64,000 nucleotides of DNA, taken from Amoebophrya sp. A120 (Eukaryota; Sar; Dinophyceae; Syndiniales; Amoebophryaceae). The position numbers were made by a program, and so were the translations under genes. The number at the start of each line of letters is the position of its first letter. Positions within the stretch are counted from its first letter, which is position 1. Shown in pieces: positions 10,471-22,500 of the stretch. The notes under the pieces were generated by a model. The model was given only the letters and a program-made list of their open reading frames with translations, did not search any database and was not told the DNA's origin. The stretch spans positions 773,386 through 837,385 of the forward strand of contig CAJINV010000016.1 in the NCBI GenBank assembly GCA_905178155.1. The letters are read 5' to 3'.

Positions 10471-13400
10471 ATGAGCATGCGAGGCAAAGCAGTTTCGTCC
10501 TCCAGTGGGGCAACCTCCGGGGGGTCTCCTGGCAGCCCTAACGCCTCGGCAAGGCAACGAGGGTCGAAGGAGCTTGACGAGACCAGTACCAGCCCGACAA
10601 ATCGCGGGTCCACAAATGGCGCAGCGCGAACAAGCAAAGAGATCGTCGCGCCAGCATCTTTATCAAATGCAGATATGTCTGGGTCTGGAAGAGTCATGCT
10701 GCTTTTGCATGACAAAGAAGGTCTGGCATGGGAGCTCTAGCATCACAGGTTTCGAGAAGCTTCCGCTATGCCGAATCCGCATGGCAAATGCCCCATTTGG
10801 GTGACAGAAAGTGGGCAGCTTTTGCTGCCTGCGCATGAGAGATTTTTATGCGTTGTGAAATGCGCATCACAACCACAAGTTTGCATTCTTCCAGACCCAG
10901 ACATATTTGCATTTGATAATCTTCTAGCGCGGTTTCCTATGCGGTATCAAGCGGGACATGATGGAAAACAGTGGCGTTTTTATTTGGTTTCACTTCAGTA
11001 CTTTGTCGCGTTCGTCGCAACAATAATTTATAACTTTCTGCCGCCCACTCAGTGTCAGTATCATTCAGCTTTCGAAAGTTTGCAGAGGCTCAAAAGACTT
11101 GGATTATAGGTAAATCCATCCTAGCTCCTATGCGCTGGCGCCCCACAAGCTGCATGTGAAAACGCTTGGTTTCACGACGTCATGATGTCCGTTCCATACC
11201 CTACGACGATATTCTACATGAGCCTGAACTTTGCGGTCTCGGTGCTGATTGTATCAAATGTAAAAATGTCTGGGTCTGGAAGAATGCGCGATTTGTCATG
11301 CAGCTTTTCCATGACCCATGAAGTGTGGAATGCAGGACCTAGCATGACAGATTCTGTGCGATCTCTCTCATGCCCATCCTGCATGAGAAACTCCCTCCCG
11401 ACTTGGTCAAAACTGGACGACTTTTGGTAATCACGCAACACAGATTTTTGCATGTTTCAGATTTAGCATGACAAGCTGCATTCTTCCAGACCCAGACATT
11501 TTTACAGTCGATAGATTGTGTGGGTAAACAAATTCGCCTTCCAGCAGGGGTTCCGTATCAAGATGAAATTTGTGCTGATCCGGGATCTTGTGAAAAATGT
11601 GGTGATCTTGGTGATGCTCTTACTTATTTTCGTCAGCATGGTGAAGAGGTAAAGTAGATAACAGAAGATAAGACGGAAAGATGACAGAGGATAAGACGCC
11701 GCACGCACACTGGATCAGGATATTGCCCATTTGTTTCATACGCCGATGGAACATTTCCCTGACGACACTACATTTCCTGTTCACCTACATTGGCTTGGAA
11801 ATAAGCGCCAGGTTTTCATTTTTGGTCTTTGTTTTTTGATATGGGAAGAAAAGACTTTATGCTTAGTAGCTATGTCATGCGTTCGATGCGCTCCACCAAA
11901 ACCAGTGCCAGCGAGCGACGACTAGTTTACTGTGGACTGAAGAACTTCTTGATCGTCAACAGCACGTCCTCGCGCGGCGAATTTATTTGTTTTTCTGCAT
12001 AAGGAGAAACAAACTCTTTTTCTTTTAGGTTCTTCAACCTGTTTGAGCCCGTGAAGATCCCGGCCCGGAAAGTCGCCCCGATGTGCGCCGCCTTTTGCGG
12101 CTTTGTGGTGTTTAACAACCTTTCTCTGCATATCCTGAGTAAAAACGTACCCACACCAGAGTCAGGATGGGGATTTTGCAACACAAACCTAGGAGTTTTG
12201 TGAGTCACGCACGACAAGTTGCACTATGCAGTGTAGTGCAGGTTAGCAAGTGCAGCCGCATCGCAGATTCATCTGCTCATCCTGTTGACAGCATCACAAA
12301 TTCCAAAAAACGACTGGAAATGGCTCTCATGGGGATGCGCATTACAAGTCTTCCTGTCTTTGCAAATCTGCATTACAACTCTGGCGTGGGTACGTTTTTA
12401 CTCAGGATACTGCAGTACAACCCGGTCGGCGTGTACCAATTGTTGAAAGTGTTAACCTACCAAATGTAAAAATGTCTGGGTCTGGAAACTTGTGATGCTG
12501 GGCGGCGTCTCATGATAAGGCAACAGATTTCGGCTCAGCATGACAAGTTCCTGAGCTCCTAGGTGTTGCCTATTCTGCATGACAAACTGCGCTTCTGCAT
12601 CACAGAAAAGCGAAGTTCTTGGGTAACGTGCATGACAGATTTAAGAGTCATGCCAGACAAGCATGACAAACATGAACTCTTCCAGGCCCAGACATTTTTG
12701 CATTTGATATAACCACACCTGTCATCGTCGTTCTACAGAAAGCCACGCTTCCGACGAGCCAGATGCTGGCGCTGATCCCCACCTGCGTGGGCGTCGTACT
12801 GGCCACGGTGACGCACTTGGACGCCAACCTGCTGGGCGGCATCTTCGGCACCCTGGGCATACTCAGCACCTCCTTCTACCAAATCTGGGTCAAGTCAGAA
12901 CAGGTATAGAGTATTGCCATCGATGAATGATGTTGTGCGCTGCCCATGAGAAATTTAAATTTTTGCAAGCCAGCTGCTGCTCGACCAGCAGCTGCAGGGT
13001 TACATTTCATCTACCGTCAGAAGAAAAATTCGAAACCTGTCAGGACGCCCTGAAAGTGAGCGCTCCGCAGCTCCTCTACAACCAGAGCTTTTGGAGTTTC
13101 TGGGCGCTTCTTCTCTTATCTCCTTTCGTCGAAGAGGTTTTTCATGATACGGGAAGGAAAATTGACTTCTGTAGAAAAGAACTGCAGAACAAGAAAATGA
13201 AGTACACTGACTCCACGTGGTTGTAACTAAACACGGTTTCGTTGCTCTGGGATTTTTGCCACGACTCCCACATGTTGCAGTTCTCAGTCTGCATTTTTTT
13301 TCATTGATCTCTGCATTCATACATGGAGTAAGTGGTCGTGCTAGCTTTGGATGCTGCAGGTGCGGAGTCGGTGGCAAAACAAAGAAGCGTACCGCAACAG

Positions 13401-16400
13401 GACGCAAAATAAAGTGGGTACTTCACCAAAGAAGTCAATAGTTTTCCCCTCCATGAGAAGCCCAGATCCGCTCGTGGCGTGCAGCTGGGTAAGTTAGTAC
13501 TTGCAAACTCGTTTTTGTTACCTGTTTCTACAACTCCAGCCTTCTCTTTGGCATTTTTTCATGCTGATGTAAGCATGCTGATGCTGCTGAAGTCCAGATC
13601 TAAAATGGCTCCTGCGACGTTTCGATCAGTTTCACAGAAATAATTTTTCCATTTTCTCGTGCAGCACATCCATGTACTAGCTAAGAAAGTCAAAAAAAGA
13701 AGGTCCCCATGAAACAAATAACGACCACCAGGCCTCCTCACCCCTGACCCTAGTCGCCGTGGTCGGGTCCGCCGGCCTGGCGTTCCTCGTCAATTTGAGC
13801 ATTTTCCTGGTCATTGGAAAAACCGATGCGGTTAGCTACAATGTTCTCGGACACGCTAAATTGTGTTGTATTCTGATCTCCGGGTACCTAGTTTTCGGCG
13901 AGACGGCAACCTGGAAAAATTTGGCCGGGGTTGGACTCGCGGTTTGCGGTATCGTCACCTACACGCATATATCAAATGTAAAAATGTCTGGGTCTAGAAG
14001 ATTCTGAGACTTGTCATGCATGTTTTGCATGACCCAGGACGTCTGTAATGCACGCCCTAGCATCACAGATTTTTAGAGGGCTTCCTGATGCCTACTCCGC
14101 ATGACAAACGTCCTCCCCGCGTAGCACAATATGGGTAAAACACACGGAAAAGGAAGAGGCTACGACGGTAACAGTGGAGGAATGGAAAGGGAAAGAAGCA
14201 CACATGGCAACAATTGAAACGAGGCAGGACCACCTAAAGACAGAAGCTAGGGCAGAAGAGCGCAAATTCGTAGCGTATTGCAATAGCGCCATAAGAGCGA
14301 TAGAGATGGCGAAGAAGCAGCAACGCGAAGGGAGTGGAGGGGTGTGCGTGTGTTTGCTGGATTGCGATGAGATGAAAGAGAAAACGCGGGGGCTCCTGCG
14401 GAAGGAGCAAGGGATAGCGCTAGAGCTGCAGGAGGAAATAGAAAAAGCAGAGAAACAGAGCCCGGGCTTAATAATAGCCAGGCGCTGGGGGAAGCAGAAC
14501 GCGCCCAAAACCCTCGCAAAGAGAGAAGCACAAGGGGGCTATACAGAAGTGATACCCCTGAAGGTGGCAAACGTATCGAAGCACGATGACGAATATTCCG
14601 AATGGGTGCAGTACGACTTCAGTGCAAAAAATGTACCGACAAAACCGATCTGGGAATGGCCGGAAATGTCAAAAATAGAAAGACAAGTGCGCATCTACCG
14701 AAAGATAATAAGAGATGAGAAGAAAGAAGGGCAGATAACGGAGAAGGGAAGTGGTGGCGGCGAGGATGACAGAAGGAAAGGCAGCACAAGAGAGAGGAAG
14801 GGGAAGGGGGCAAGTAGCAGCGCGAAGGGAAACCCTCACCGCGGAGAAGGCCCCAAGGGGAACACTGCTCCAACAGACATGAACAGGGAGACAGACAGCG
14901 GGTCACTAGCGGAAACAATCAGAAAAATGGTAGAAGGGGAAAAGATAAGAGCACACAAAGAAGGAAGCGAAATGCTGCAGAGGGCGCTGGACATAATAGG
15001 AAGGGGCACAGACCTACTAGAAACAGCTGAAGACGTTCCACAAGAATCCCGCGCGACGTCGAGCAGCAGTACTAGGAGAGGCGTGCTGGAAGTAACAGAA
15101 GAGCGAAATGATTCACAAAAAGAAGAAAAGCGTGAAGAAGAAGAAGAAGCGTGCTTCTACTCGGCGCGGGAGTATCAGGGAAGCCGTCCAGGATACGCAT
15201 TCAAACTTGGGCGCTTCGGTATGGGGTATCATAAGGATCAAGGACCGGAGGAGGCAACGCGGGAAATGTTCCAAAAAATTACAATAGGGGGGCTAGGAGG
15301 CAAACTGCCCAAGAGGGAAGCCGCGAAAGAACAGAAAACAACGAGCAAAGAAATCGCAGAAGCTGCGACGCGACACGATAAGAAGACGCAGCAAGTGAGC
15401 CAAGTGCCGGAGGAGGGGGAGGAAAGAAACAAAAGCGACACCAAGAGAAGCAGCCGAGCCAGGCGGAGAGGGGGGATTTGGAGGACTGAGACAGAAAATC
15501 GCCCAAGATAAAAGCGAAACAGAGATGGTGAAAGAAGTTAAAAAGGAAGAAAAAAAATTCCCAACGCTGAAGGAGCTGAACGAGAGAGACCGGAAGCGGG
15601 ACCGCGAGGAGGCAACGGAGCGGGAGGAGGAGCGCAAGCGGCAGGAGGAAAGGAGATCTGTGAAAAGAATGAAATATGAAAACCCATTACAAGAAGAGTT
15701 AGCCAAGATGTATAGGGACAAGCACTGAGAAACAATGACGAAGGAAATATATTAAAAAAGAAAGAGAACAGAGAACGAAACAAAACGACGCGAAATGGGG
15801 GCGCAGTGTTCTGGGTGTCGGCGGAGGGAAGAGGAAACAGAGGAAAGAAAAAGAAAGAGAAGAAAGAAAGTGGTCCCTTTGGTTGTCTCAGCTAGCCCGC
15901 AAGGGCTCCGCTCCCGCTAGCTGAAAAGCACGGCGCTGCTAATCATCTCGTCCTCGCCAGCCGGTAGGCACGGCGCTGCTATCCTGTCGTCGTCATTGCG
16001 TCTTTTTTACTAGCGAGTGGAAACAGGGTTGCTAAGTCAAAGACTGCGCTAAGGCAGCGCCCCCCCTTCCCCAAGGGGTCCCCCCGGGGCGGGCGCGGTG
16101 GCGGCTCTGCCAACGCGGAGCTTCAAAGTCCGACTCTACCTATGCGTATACAAAGGGTGCGCGGAAATAGGTCGGTAAAGTGCTTGAAAGGGGCATGCTT
16201 TGGGGTTGCCCGTCATCGTGATAGGGTCAACGTGTGTGACCAATAGACCCCCTGTATATCTAGCGCGCAACCGCAGCAGCGTTCAAAGTTTGTAAGAATA
16301 ACCCAACAAGGCAACGCTGGAGCTCCACCTTGCTCGCGGGCTTGGATGGTAAATCAGGTCAGCCACATCTAGCGCCCACTGGCCGTGCACGCGTAAGAAA

Positions 16401-16745
16401 TCGGAAACGGTTCGGCGGATGCGGTCGGGTGGTGCCTGTAGGACGTGGAACGGGTGTCCACCTAGGGTATTGGCAGAGGCTAGATCTGTTCTAGCGCCAC
16501 GGTATTGGCAGAGGCTAAATCTGTTCTAGCGCCACCCTGACAGGAGTCAAATGTCAAAGCGATACGATACGCGTAGCACGAACTAGACTCCTGGCTCTTG
16601 CTGGTCATGCAATACAGATTTTTTTAGAGTCCAAAGTTAGTATCACAAGTTCCAATCTTCCAGACCCAGACACTTTTGCATTTGATAGCATCTAAAGATA
16701 ACCGCCGGGCAGAGCGCTGCGACGGCGGGGAAGAAGGGAAAGTGA
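10471..16745 (+). CDS. SLC35-family (nucleotide-sugar/triose-phosphate type) transporter, SLC35E3-like
   Basis: Drug/metabolite-superfamily antiporter, expected in the Golgi, ER or another endomembrane; the substrate cannot be read from sequence. Model: 10471-10660, 10924-10943, 11125-11251, 11519-11648, 11719-11811, 12028-12130, 12415-12457, 12715-12902, 13044-13136, 13732-13969 and 16693-16745 (TGA), which is 425 aa. The family core is clear: VNKFAFQ in the first helix, then TLHFLFTYIGLE, then FCGFVVFNNLSLQ followed by VGVYQLLKVLTTPV, then SAPQLLYNQ, and the C-terminal VNLSIFLVIGKT and YNVLGHAKLC with GIVTYTH. The first 70 residues are a Ser/Gly-rich tail. Introns at 10944, 11649, 11812, 12903 and 13137 are GT-AG; the others are introners. 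The segment between FQQGFR and WNISLTT is longer than I expect, so the exons at 11519-11811 may be slightly wrong. The C-terminus is Lys-rich (GKKGK). The last introner carries a 2.44-kb insertion. Confidence 0.9.
10661..10918 (+). mobile_element. Introner, family A (subtype c)
   Basis: TATCAAATGCAGATATG start, CATATTTGCATTTGATA end. TSD ATCTT at 10656-10660 and 10919-10923. Confidence 0.92.
11252..11513 (+). mobile_element. Introner, family A
   Basis: TSD GATTG at 11247-11251 and 11514-11518. Interrupts the first transmembrane helix of the transporter. Confidence 0.92.
12131..12409. mobile_element. Introner, family F
   Basis: Perfect F ends. TSD CTGCA at 12126-12130 and 12410-12414. Splits the conserved FNNLSLQ/YNPVGVYQ segment, so its removal is well supported. 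Confidence 0.94.
12458..12709. mobile_element. Introner, family A (subtype d)
   Basis: TSD TAACC at 12453-12457 and 12710-12714. Splits VLT/TPV of the transporter core. Confidence 0.94.
14105..15728 (+). pseudogene. Frameshifted charged ORF of the nested insertion
   Basis: An open frame runs from 14105, in introner sequence, through the insertion boundary to a stop at 15509-15511. A second frame continues from upstream of 15525 to 15728. They look like one protein of about 530 residues interrupted near the G-run at about 15468-15474. The product is rich in Glu, Lys and Arg, with a less charged part (YTEVIPLKVANVSKHDDEY, WVQYDFSAKN). No reverse transcriptase, endonuclease or transposase motif was recognised. 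Codon use (many AGA, GAA, AAA) is unlike neighbouring genes. Confidence 0.6.
14128..16569 (+). mobile_element. 2.44-kb insertion inside an introner, probable retroelement-like remnant
   Basis: Flanked by the 10-bp repeat CGCGTAGCAC (14118-14127 and 16570-16579), which occurs once in intact A copies. It carries one long GA-rich frame broken by a frameshift, then about 840 bp without ORFs ending in GATACGATA. There is no poly(A) and no TIR. The 5' end falls inside an open frame, which suggests 5' truncation as in target-primed retrotransposons; the class is unproven. Confidence 0.7.
16466..16538. repeat. Short tandem duplication at the 3' part of the nested insertion
   Basis: Two nearly identical copies, about 36 bp each, of GGTATTGGCAGAGGCTA followed by TCTGTTCTAGCGCCA, differing by one base. 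Confidence 0.8.
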
Positions 16746-17793
16746 AGATCTGAGGGTTTCATGTTTCTGAGCGGGAACAACTACCCGCAGGACCAGGAGC
16801 GAAGGTTCTCGGTAAGTACCCGGCAAAATTTTGAAATCATCATCATGTGTCTGTGTAGCGTTTGTGTATTAAAAGCTTAAGCGTGTAAAAATTTGTAGAG
16901 CGTTAATGTACCAATACGACCTGAGCACAGCCAGGCCGCTTGCTGCATGACCATGAACGAAATTGAACGTACATCGTATCCTGCTTCTGGGGACAGTTTG
17001 AGCTTTGCTGCGTATGTCAAAGAAAAATATTACGAATGACTGCGCCAGGACGAGCTCGTTTCCGTTTGAAATTAGCATTGATTTGTTCGGTCCCTGGCAC
17101 TGCGACGGGCTTTTGGTGCGCTGCGCTCGGCGATAATAGTATGGAACAAGAAGCGATCTTCAGACAAGTCACGGTCCGAGATCGTAAAGAGAGGCTTGAC
17201 CTCCACCTAGTGGGAAAGAAAGTACTTAAGTAAATCAGGACTATCTATACTGCAGTTCCGACTGTGTAGTTTGTGACCACGATCTTGGGAAAGATAAAGA
17301 TCCCGAAGTATAGAGGGATAAAGATCCCGAAGTATAGAGGCTGCAGTGAGTAGTGCGCAAAAACAATCGAAGATCTTGCTGGCACGAAATAGTGCAGATC
17401 TTGGAAATGATGAAATCTTTTTTCATTGGTACAAATGATATGCAGTAGGGTCATCAAGATTCAAAGATCATCAAGAACAAACCCGGCAGGTGGACATGTT
17501 TTGTTCTGCAGCTGAAAATACCCTCTTGCTCTTCTCGAACGCAGATATTCTTTTCCTTTTTAGCGCAGTGATTGATAGTATTAAAGGGGAGTGAGACCAC
17601 GCGCACAGTTCCTCTTTCGCTTTCAGCTAGAAGTCCTTTTCCTGTACCTCAAAAGAGTTTAGGTAGCGATTGTCGAATCTTCGGCACTTTTTACTTTGTA
17701 TTCGAACCGATTTTCGACGACACACGCAAAACAACGGTGGTGAAATAAAGTTTCAGCAATATACTTCTGAAAGAACCGAAATCTTAAACCATC
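16746..17793. other. Intergenic, transporter to small basic protein
   Basis: A short in-frame stretch from ATG 16761 ends in a good donor (TCG/GTAAGT at about 16812) and could be a first exon, but no partner exon was found. Otherwise nothing beyond the tandem repeat at 17292. Confidence 0.5.
17292..17340. repeat. Tandem duplication, about 24 bp x2
   Basis: GATAAAGATCCCGAAGTATA then GAGG, twice in a row, in the spacer before the small basic protein. Confidence 0.8.
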
Positions 17794-18391
17794 ATGGGCA
17801 AAAGCGCGAAGTTTATGCGAGTGGCTTCACACGAGAAGCAGAAGCGCGTTTTGAAGAACAAGGACTGGCGAGACAACGGGCTGAAACAGGCCAGAATAGA
17901 CGCGAAGAGGGAAAAACGGAGCAAGGCCGCACTGGTTTTCGGAACTGAAAGGAGGACAGAGAAGGGAGAATCTGGAATAAGTAGTACGAAGGCAATTAGG
18001 GCGGACCCGACGGCCGCTCAAGGCACACCAGGAGGTACGTAGTTGTCACTTTCTGGATAGAAGTTCTCTACGATAATCTTCTTAGAAGAGAGTTTAAAAG
18101 TTGAGTTCCAAGAAGAGCATCATCAAAACCAGAAGATATGGTGCTGTTGTTTGTCATTGTCATACTCCTAGCTTCGCACATCACAAAGACACTGACTACA
18201 ATCTTGTTACAACAGGGCTTCCCTTCGGGTCTGATATGATGGCGAAAATGCGGGCAAACGTAGCAGAGCAAGCTGTAGCGAAGGACGGGAACAACAAACC
18301 GCATCAAAGTGGGGCCAACATTATGACGGGACAAAAGCCGAAGTCGAAGAAAGTGAAAATGGGGAAAATCAAACTACGACAGGCGGCATAA
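17794..18391 (+). CDS. Small basic protein, unknown function
   Basis: Two exons, 17794-18034 and 18216-18391 (TAA), joined by a GT-AG intron (GTACGT...CAACAG), give 138 aa. The first ATG is used; it follows an AT-rich leader. The protein is very rich in Lys and Arg at both ends: the start is MGKSAKFMRVASHEKQ and the tail has KPKSKKVKMGKIKLRQ. The middle is hydrophilic. Composition suggests a nucleolar or ribosome-assembly factor, but I recognise no motif and this is only a guess from charge. The ordinary intron carries none of the introner ends. Confidence 0.7.
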
Positions 18392-19520
18392 ATATCCTAG
18401 ATGCAGCTCGAAGATCATGAGCATGCGGGACACATCATAAACGACAAATTTTTCCGCCTGACAAGAATTGCACGAAGTCAAGAGCAGCACACTGTAACTG
18501 TTTCAAGCAGCTGTCAGAAATAATTCAGTAGGCGCAATAGCGAAGCATAAGCAGATAATGACTCTGACATCTTGTGGCCATGTGTGCAGTGTCTCGGGAC
18601 GGCTCTACTACTGCATAGGTCTAAGCAGATGTGCCCCAGTATGCTGCCGATGTTGTTCCCATGAATTGCCGCCCTTCATCATGATCATCATCATGTGATT
18701 TATTTCGGAAGTAGGTTCGTCAACTGTCTCTGTCTCCCAGCGGTTTTTTTGCCTGAGAAAGGAGTTATAACTAGACATCCATCGTGTACTAGTAAACCAG
18801 AAAGTGAAACGTCGACATTGCAAGTTTGTACTGAGAATTGCCGAAAACCGTAAGGAAGAACTTCGTACACCATCCGACGACAAGCCCCGAAATTGTCCGT
18901 CTAAAAAGATCGGTGAACTTGAGTCTGTCATCGGTTCGTTTTTTCTGCCAGAAAAAGTAGAATCAGAGCCTACCAGCCGTGCACCTGCTCGTTCAAGAAA
19001 GTGACATCAAGAAAAATCCTCGTGACCACCTAGAAAACGATCGGTTTCGTTTTTTCTGCAGCTCGAATTATGACGAAAAGCCTTCAGAATCAGAACAAAT
19101 TGAGTGCGTAAAAAATAAAGAGGTAGATGACATCGGTTCGTTTTTTTCTGCCAAGTATCACGTGAAGAATGAAGATGAATCTCAAAGGTGTATGGAAAGA
19201 CACACAAGTACCAGCCTCGTACGTACATGATACAACAACCCGATTATAGTGCCATCTGTAAAATAAATCACATTCATAATTTGTCCTCCACTACATAACA
19301 GTCCCTCCTGCGGATAATTCTACTCCAGAATTCCCCCACTAGATTACTTAGGTGTAGTAGTACTCCTGCTCAGCTGGATTGCTGAATTACAGCAACCGTC
19401 GTGACTTGTACAAAAACAAGTTTACTTTTTCCAAGTGACAAAACCATAGCACAAGCTAGAGCATAAAGTTGCAGTAGCACTTTTAGAAGCTTCGATCGAA
19501 AAGAAAAAAAACTCGAAAAA
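18392..19520. other. Intergenic, small basic protein to MQO
   Basis: AT-rich spacer with the degenerate IGSFF-coding repeats noted separately; no gene assigned. Confidence 0.5.
18925..19160. repeat. Three degenerate repeats, about 100 bp apart
   Basis: CGGTTCGTTTTTTCTGC or a close variant starts at about 18933, 19042 and 19134. Read on +, it gives IGSFF-like peptides. It may be a repeat-protein fragment or non-coding. Confidence 0.45.
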
Positions 19521-22500
19521 ATGCCGCCACGTCTGCAACGTGCGAACTCGCAGTCTATTGACGCGCAGCAGGTTATGCAGCGTCTGTCGACCGTCGAGGA
19601 CGATGTTTTGAACTCCCGTGATCACGCCGGTGGCGAAGGCGCAGTCGGCCAAGCCACGCAGCAGGGGTAAGACTTATATCAGTACTGGATTTTCTAATTC
19701 TAAACCTTGATACAAGATGATGTGCATAGAGATGAAGCATCTTTTTTCCACTATGGCGTCGTGTGTTTGTCGTCGCTGATTCAACATCTTGTTCGCCTTC
19801 TGTGTTTATTGTATCGCTGTCGCATCAAAATCAAAAACACCTTGATAATGAACAACATAACACGACAACTTGTAGGTGCGACCCGACGGGGTGCTTTGAG
19901 GGCATCTTCGGTGGCGCCTCGGACGTCGCGGACGACGGCGAGGTCGATGTGGTCCTGGTCGGTGGCGGGATCATGTCCGCCACCGTCGGTGTGCTGCTGC
20001 AGCAGCTGGAGCCCATATCCTAGGTAAAAACGTTCCCACCTCAGAGTAAAGATGGGGATTTTGCAAGACAAACCTACAAGTTTTGGGCGTCACGCATGAC
20101 AAATTTCAGTTCGTACTGTAGTGCAGATCAGCGTGGGCAGACGCATTACAAATCCATCTGCTTATCCTGTTTACAGCATTACAAATTTCAAAACACGACT
20201 GGAAATCATGCCTATCATGGGTATGCGCAACACAATTGTTCCTGTCATGCGAAATCAGCATGACAACCCTGAGGCGGGGCCGTTTTTACGCAGGATAGCC
20301 CACCTGGAAGATCCGCATGTACGAGCGGCTGTCGCAGTGCGGCGAGGAAGCTTCCAATGGGTGGAACAACGCGTATGGAGTTCTCAAATGTTACATTTTC
20401 AATTGTTACATGATTTGTCATGCAAAATTCCAACCGAAATCGACACGATCAAGCTGCTCCGCATGACAAATCCTCGAAAGGCCAAACAAGCTGAGAAACT
20501 GTTGCAAATCTGTCATGCAAGACGCGGAAGGTCACCCCGTCCACGTTTTCCATTCTTGCATCACAAATTCATGGAGCTATGCCGTTCCGGAGCCTGTGGA
20601 GGCTTGCCTCCTCAGCTATGCTGGACAATGGCAATGTCGGTGCGGTTGTTTTAGCATCACAAATTCATGGAAAAGTTGAGAATGTAACACTTGAGAGCGC
20701 CATAACGCGGGCACCGGGCACGCCGCGCTGTGCGAGCTGAACTACACCCCGGAGGTGAAGGGCGAAATCAACATCGAGAAGGCGGTGGCTATCAACGAAA
20801 AGTTCCAGGTGTCCCGCCAGTGGTGGGCCTGGCTGGTCACGCAGGGCGTGCTGTCGAGCGACACCGCGACCTTTATCAACAACACCCCGCACATGACTTT
20901 TGTGCACGGGGAGAAGAACGTCGACTTTCTGCGCCGCCGGTTCGCGTTGCTGAAAAAGGAGCCCTATCAACCGCAAAAATGTCTGGGTCTGGAAGATTGG
21001 AACACTTGTCATGCACATTTTGCATGAACGATCATGCCTGTAATGCATAACCTAGCATCAGAGATTTTGCGAGGGCTTCCTGATGCCTATACCCCATGAG
21101 GAATACCCCCTCCGCGTAGCATAAACTGGACTCCTCTTGCTCCTTACGCAATGCAGATTTTTTTGGAATCCAAAGACAGCATGACAAGTTTCATCCTCCC
21201 AGACCCAGACGTTTTTGCAGTTGATAAGTTCCTGTTCTCGGACATGGTCTATTCCGAGGACTCCCGGCAGATCAAACAGTATTATCCAAGCAAAAAACGT
21301 TGTTAGTGTAAATTTGTGATGCGCAACCTGCAAGATGATTGCGTCTGTCATGCTTGGCATGCGTCGTAGGGTCCAATAAAGGGCGTTTTCACGTACTATC
21401 TGCGCATGACAGGTTTTTGCTGTCATGCCAGACAAATTTGTAATGCTGTTCCTCCAAAAAAGTTACACCTACAATGTTTTTTTCTTGGATAAGTATAGAT
21501 AAATAGCTAGTTGGTCGTGTCGGATTCGTATGCATTCGGTTTGCTGGATTTGCGTATTTGCTAGTGATGCAGCTACAAATGCAAGTTTTTGTCATGCGTG
21601 TGTTCTTTACATCCATGGGACGCGGCTTCTTCGTGTGCTGTCATGCAAAAAGAAGGCAACTATTAAAACTAAAACTCCAGGTGGGCCCCGCTCCTGTACT
21701 CCGGCCGCCAGGGCAACGAGCCGATTGCGTGCACCTACTTCCAGAAGGGCACGGACGTCGACTACGGTGCGCTGACCAAGCAGCTGGTCACCGGATTTGT
21801 GCGCAACGGCGGACAGGTCCGCATGAATCACGATATCAAGGCCCTCGAGCAGATGCCGGACAAGTCCTGGAAGGTCACCGTCTACAAGCGCGACTTGAGC
21901 GCCGGGAGGCTCAGCGCCGTCAAGGCGAAGGTATAGTACTCTAGATGGACAGCTGTCATAGTGTTTTTCTTTTTCAGCGAGGGGGTTGAGGGTATAGGAT
22001 TTAGAGTGCACCACAAGCTTCCTACTAAGTAATATTGCTGGTTGAACATGAAAAACAAATCCTTCACACCAGTTCATCTTCGTCGGTGCTGGGGGTGCAT
22101 CGCTGCAGATCTTGCAGAAGTCGGGGATCCCGGAGATCCGCGGTTTCGGCGGCTTTCCCATCAGCGGCGAGTTCTTGGTTATGCAAAGAAAAAACTGTTT
22201 CACTGTGAACTTGTGATGCAGAAAATGGAACACAAAACCATTTGTCTTGCTACACCTGCAAGGCAGTGGATTTTCAAGCTTCTTTTCCCTTGGGAAGCGC
22301 GCATGGCAGATTTTCAGTGTCATGCGTAACAAACTTGTGATGCGGATCTTGCAAAATCATCACAGTGAAACAGTTTTTTCGTACGATATTGGTGTGCCAG
22401 AACCCAAATATCGTGAAGCAGCACCCGGCCAAGATCTACGGCAAGGCCGCCGTCGGCGCGCCACCCATGTCCGTGCCGCACTTGGACGCCCGAATCATCG

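Larger units (their letters stand above)
13970..16687 (+). mobile_element. Introner, family A (subtype a), disrupted by a 2.44-kb insertion
   Basis: Left part 13970-14127, right part 16570-16687. TSD GCATA at 13965-13969, GCATC at 16688-16692. Removing the whole unit joins ACG CAT ATA in the last exons of the transporter. Confidence 0.88.

Noticed and set aside
12903-13043. Apparent non-canonical intron in the transporter
   Set aside because: A later acceptor (CAG at 13041-13043) gives a standard GT-AG junction in phase and matches the family.
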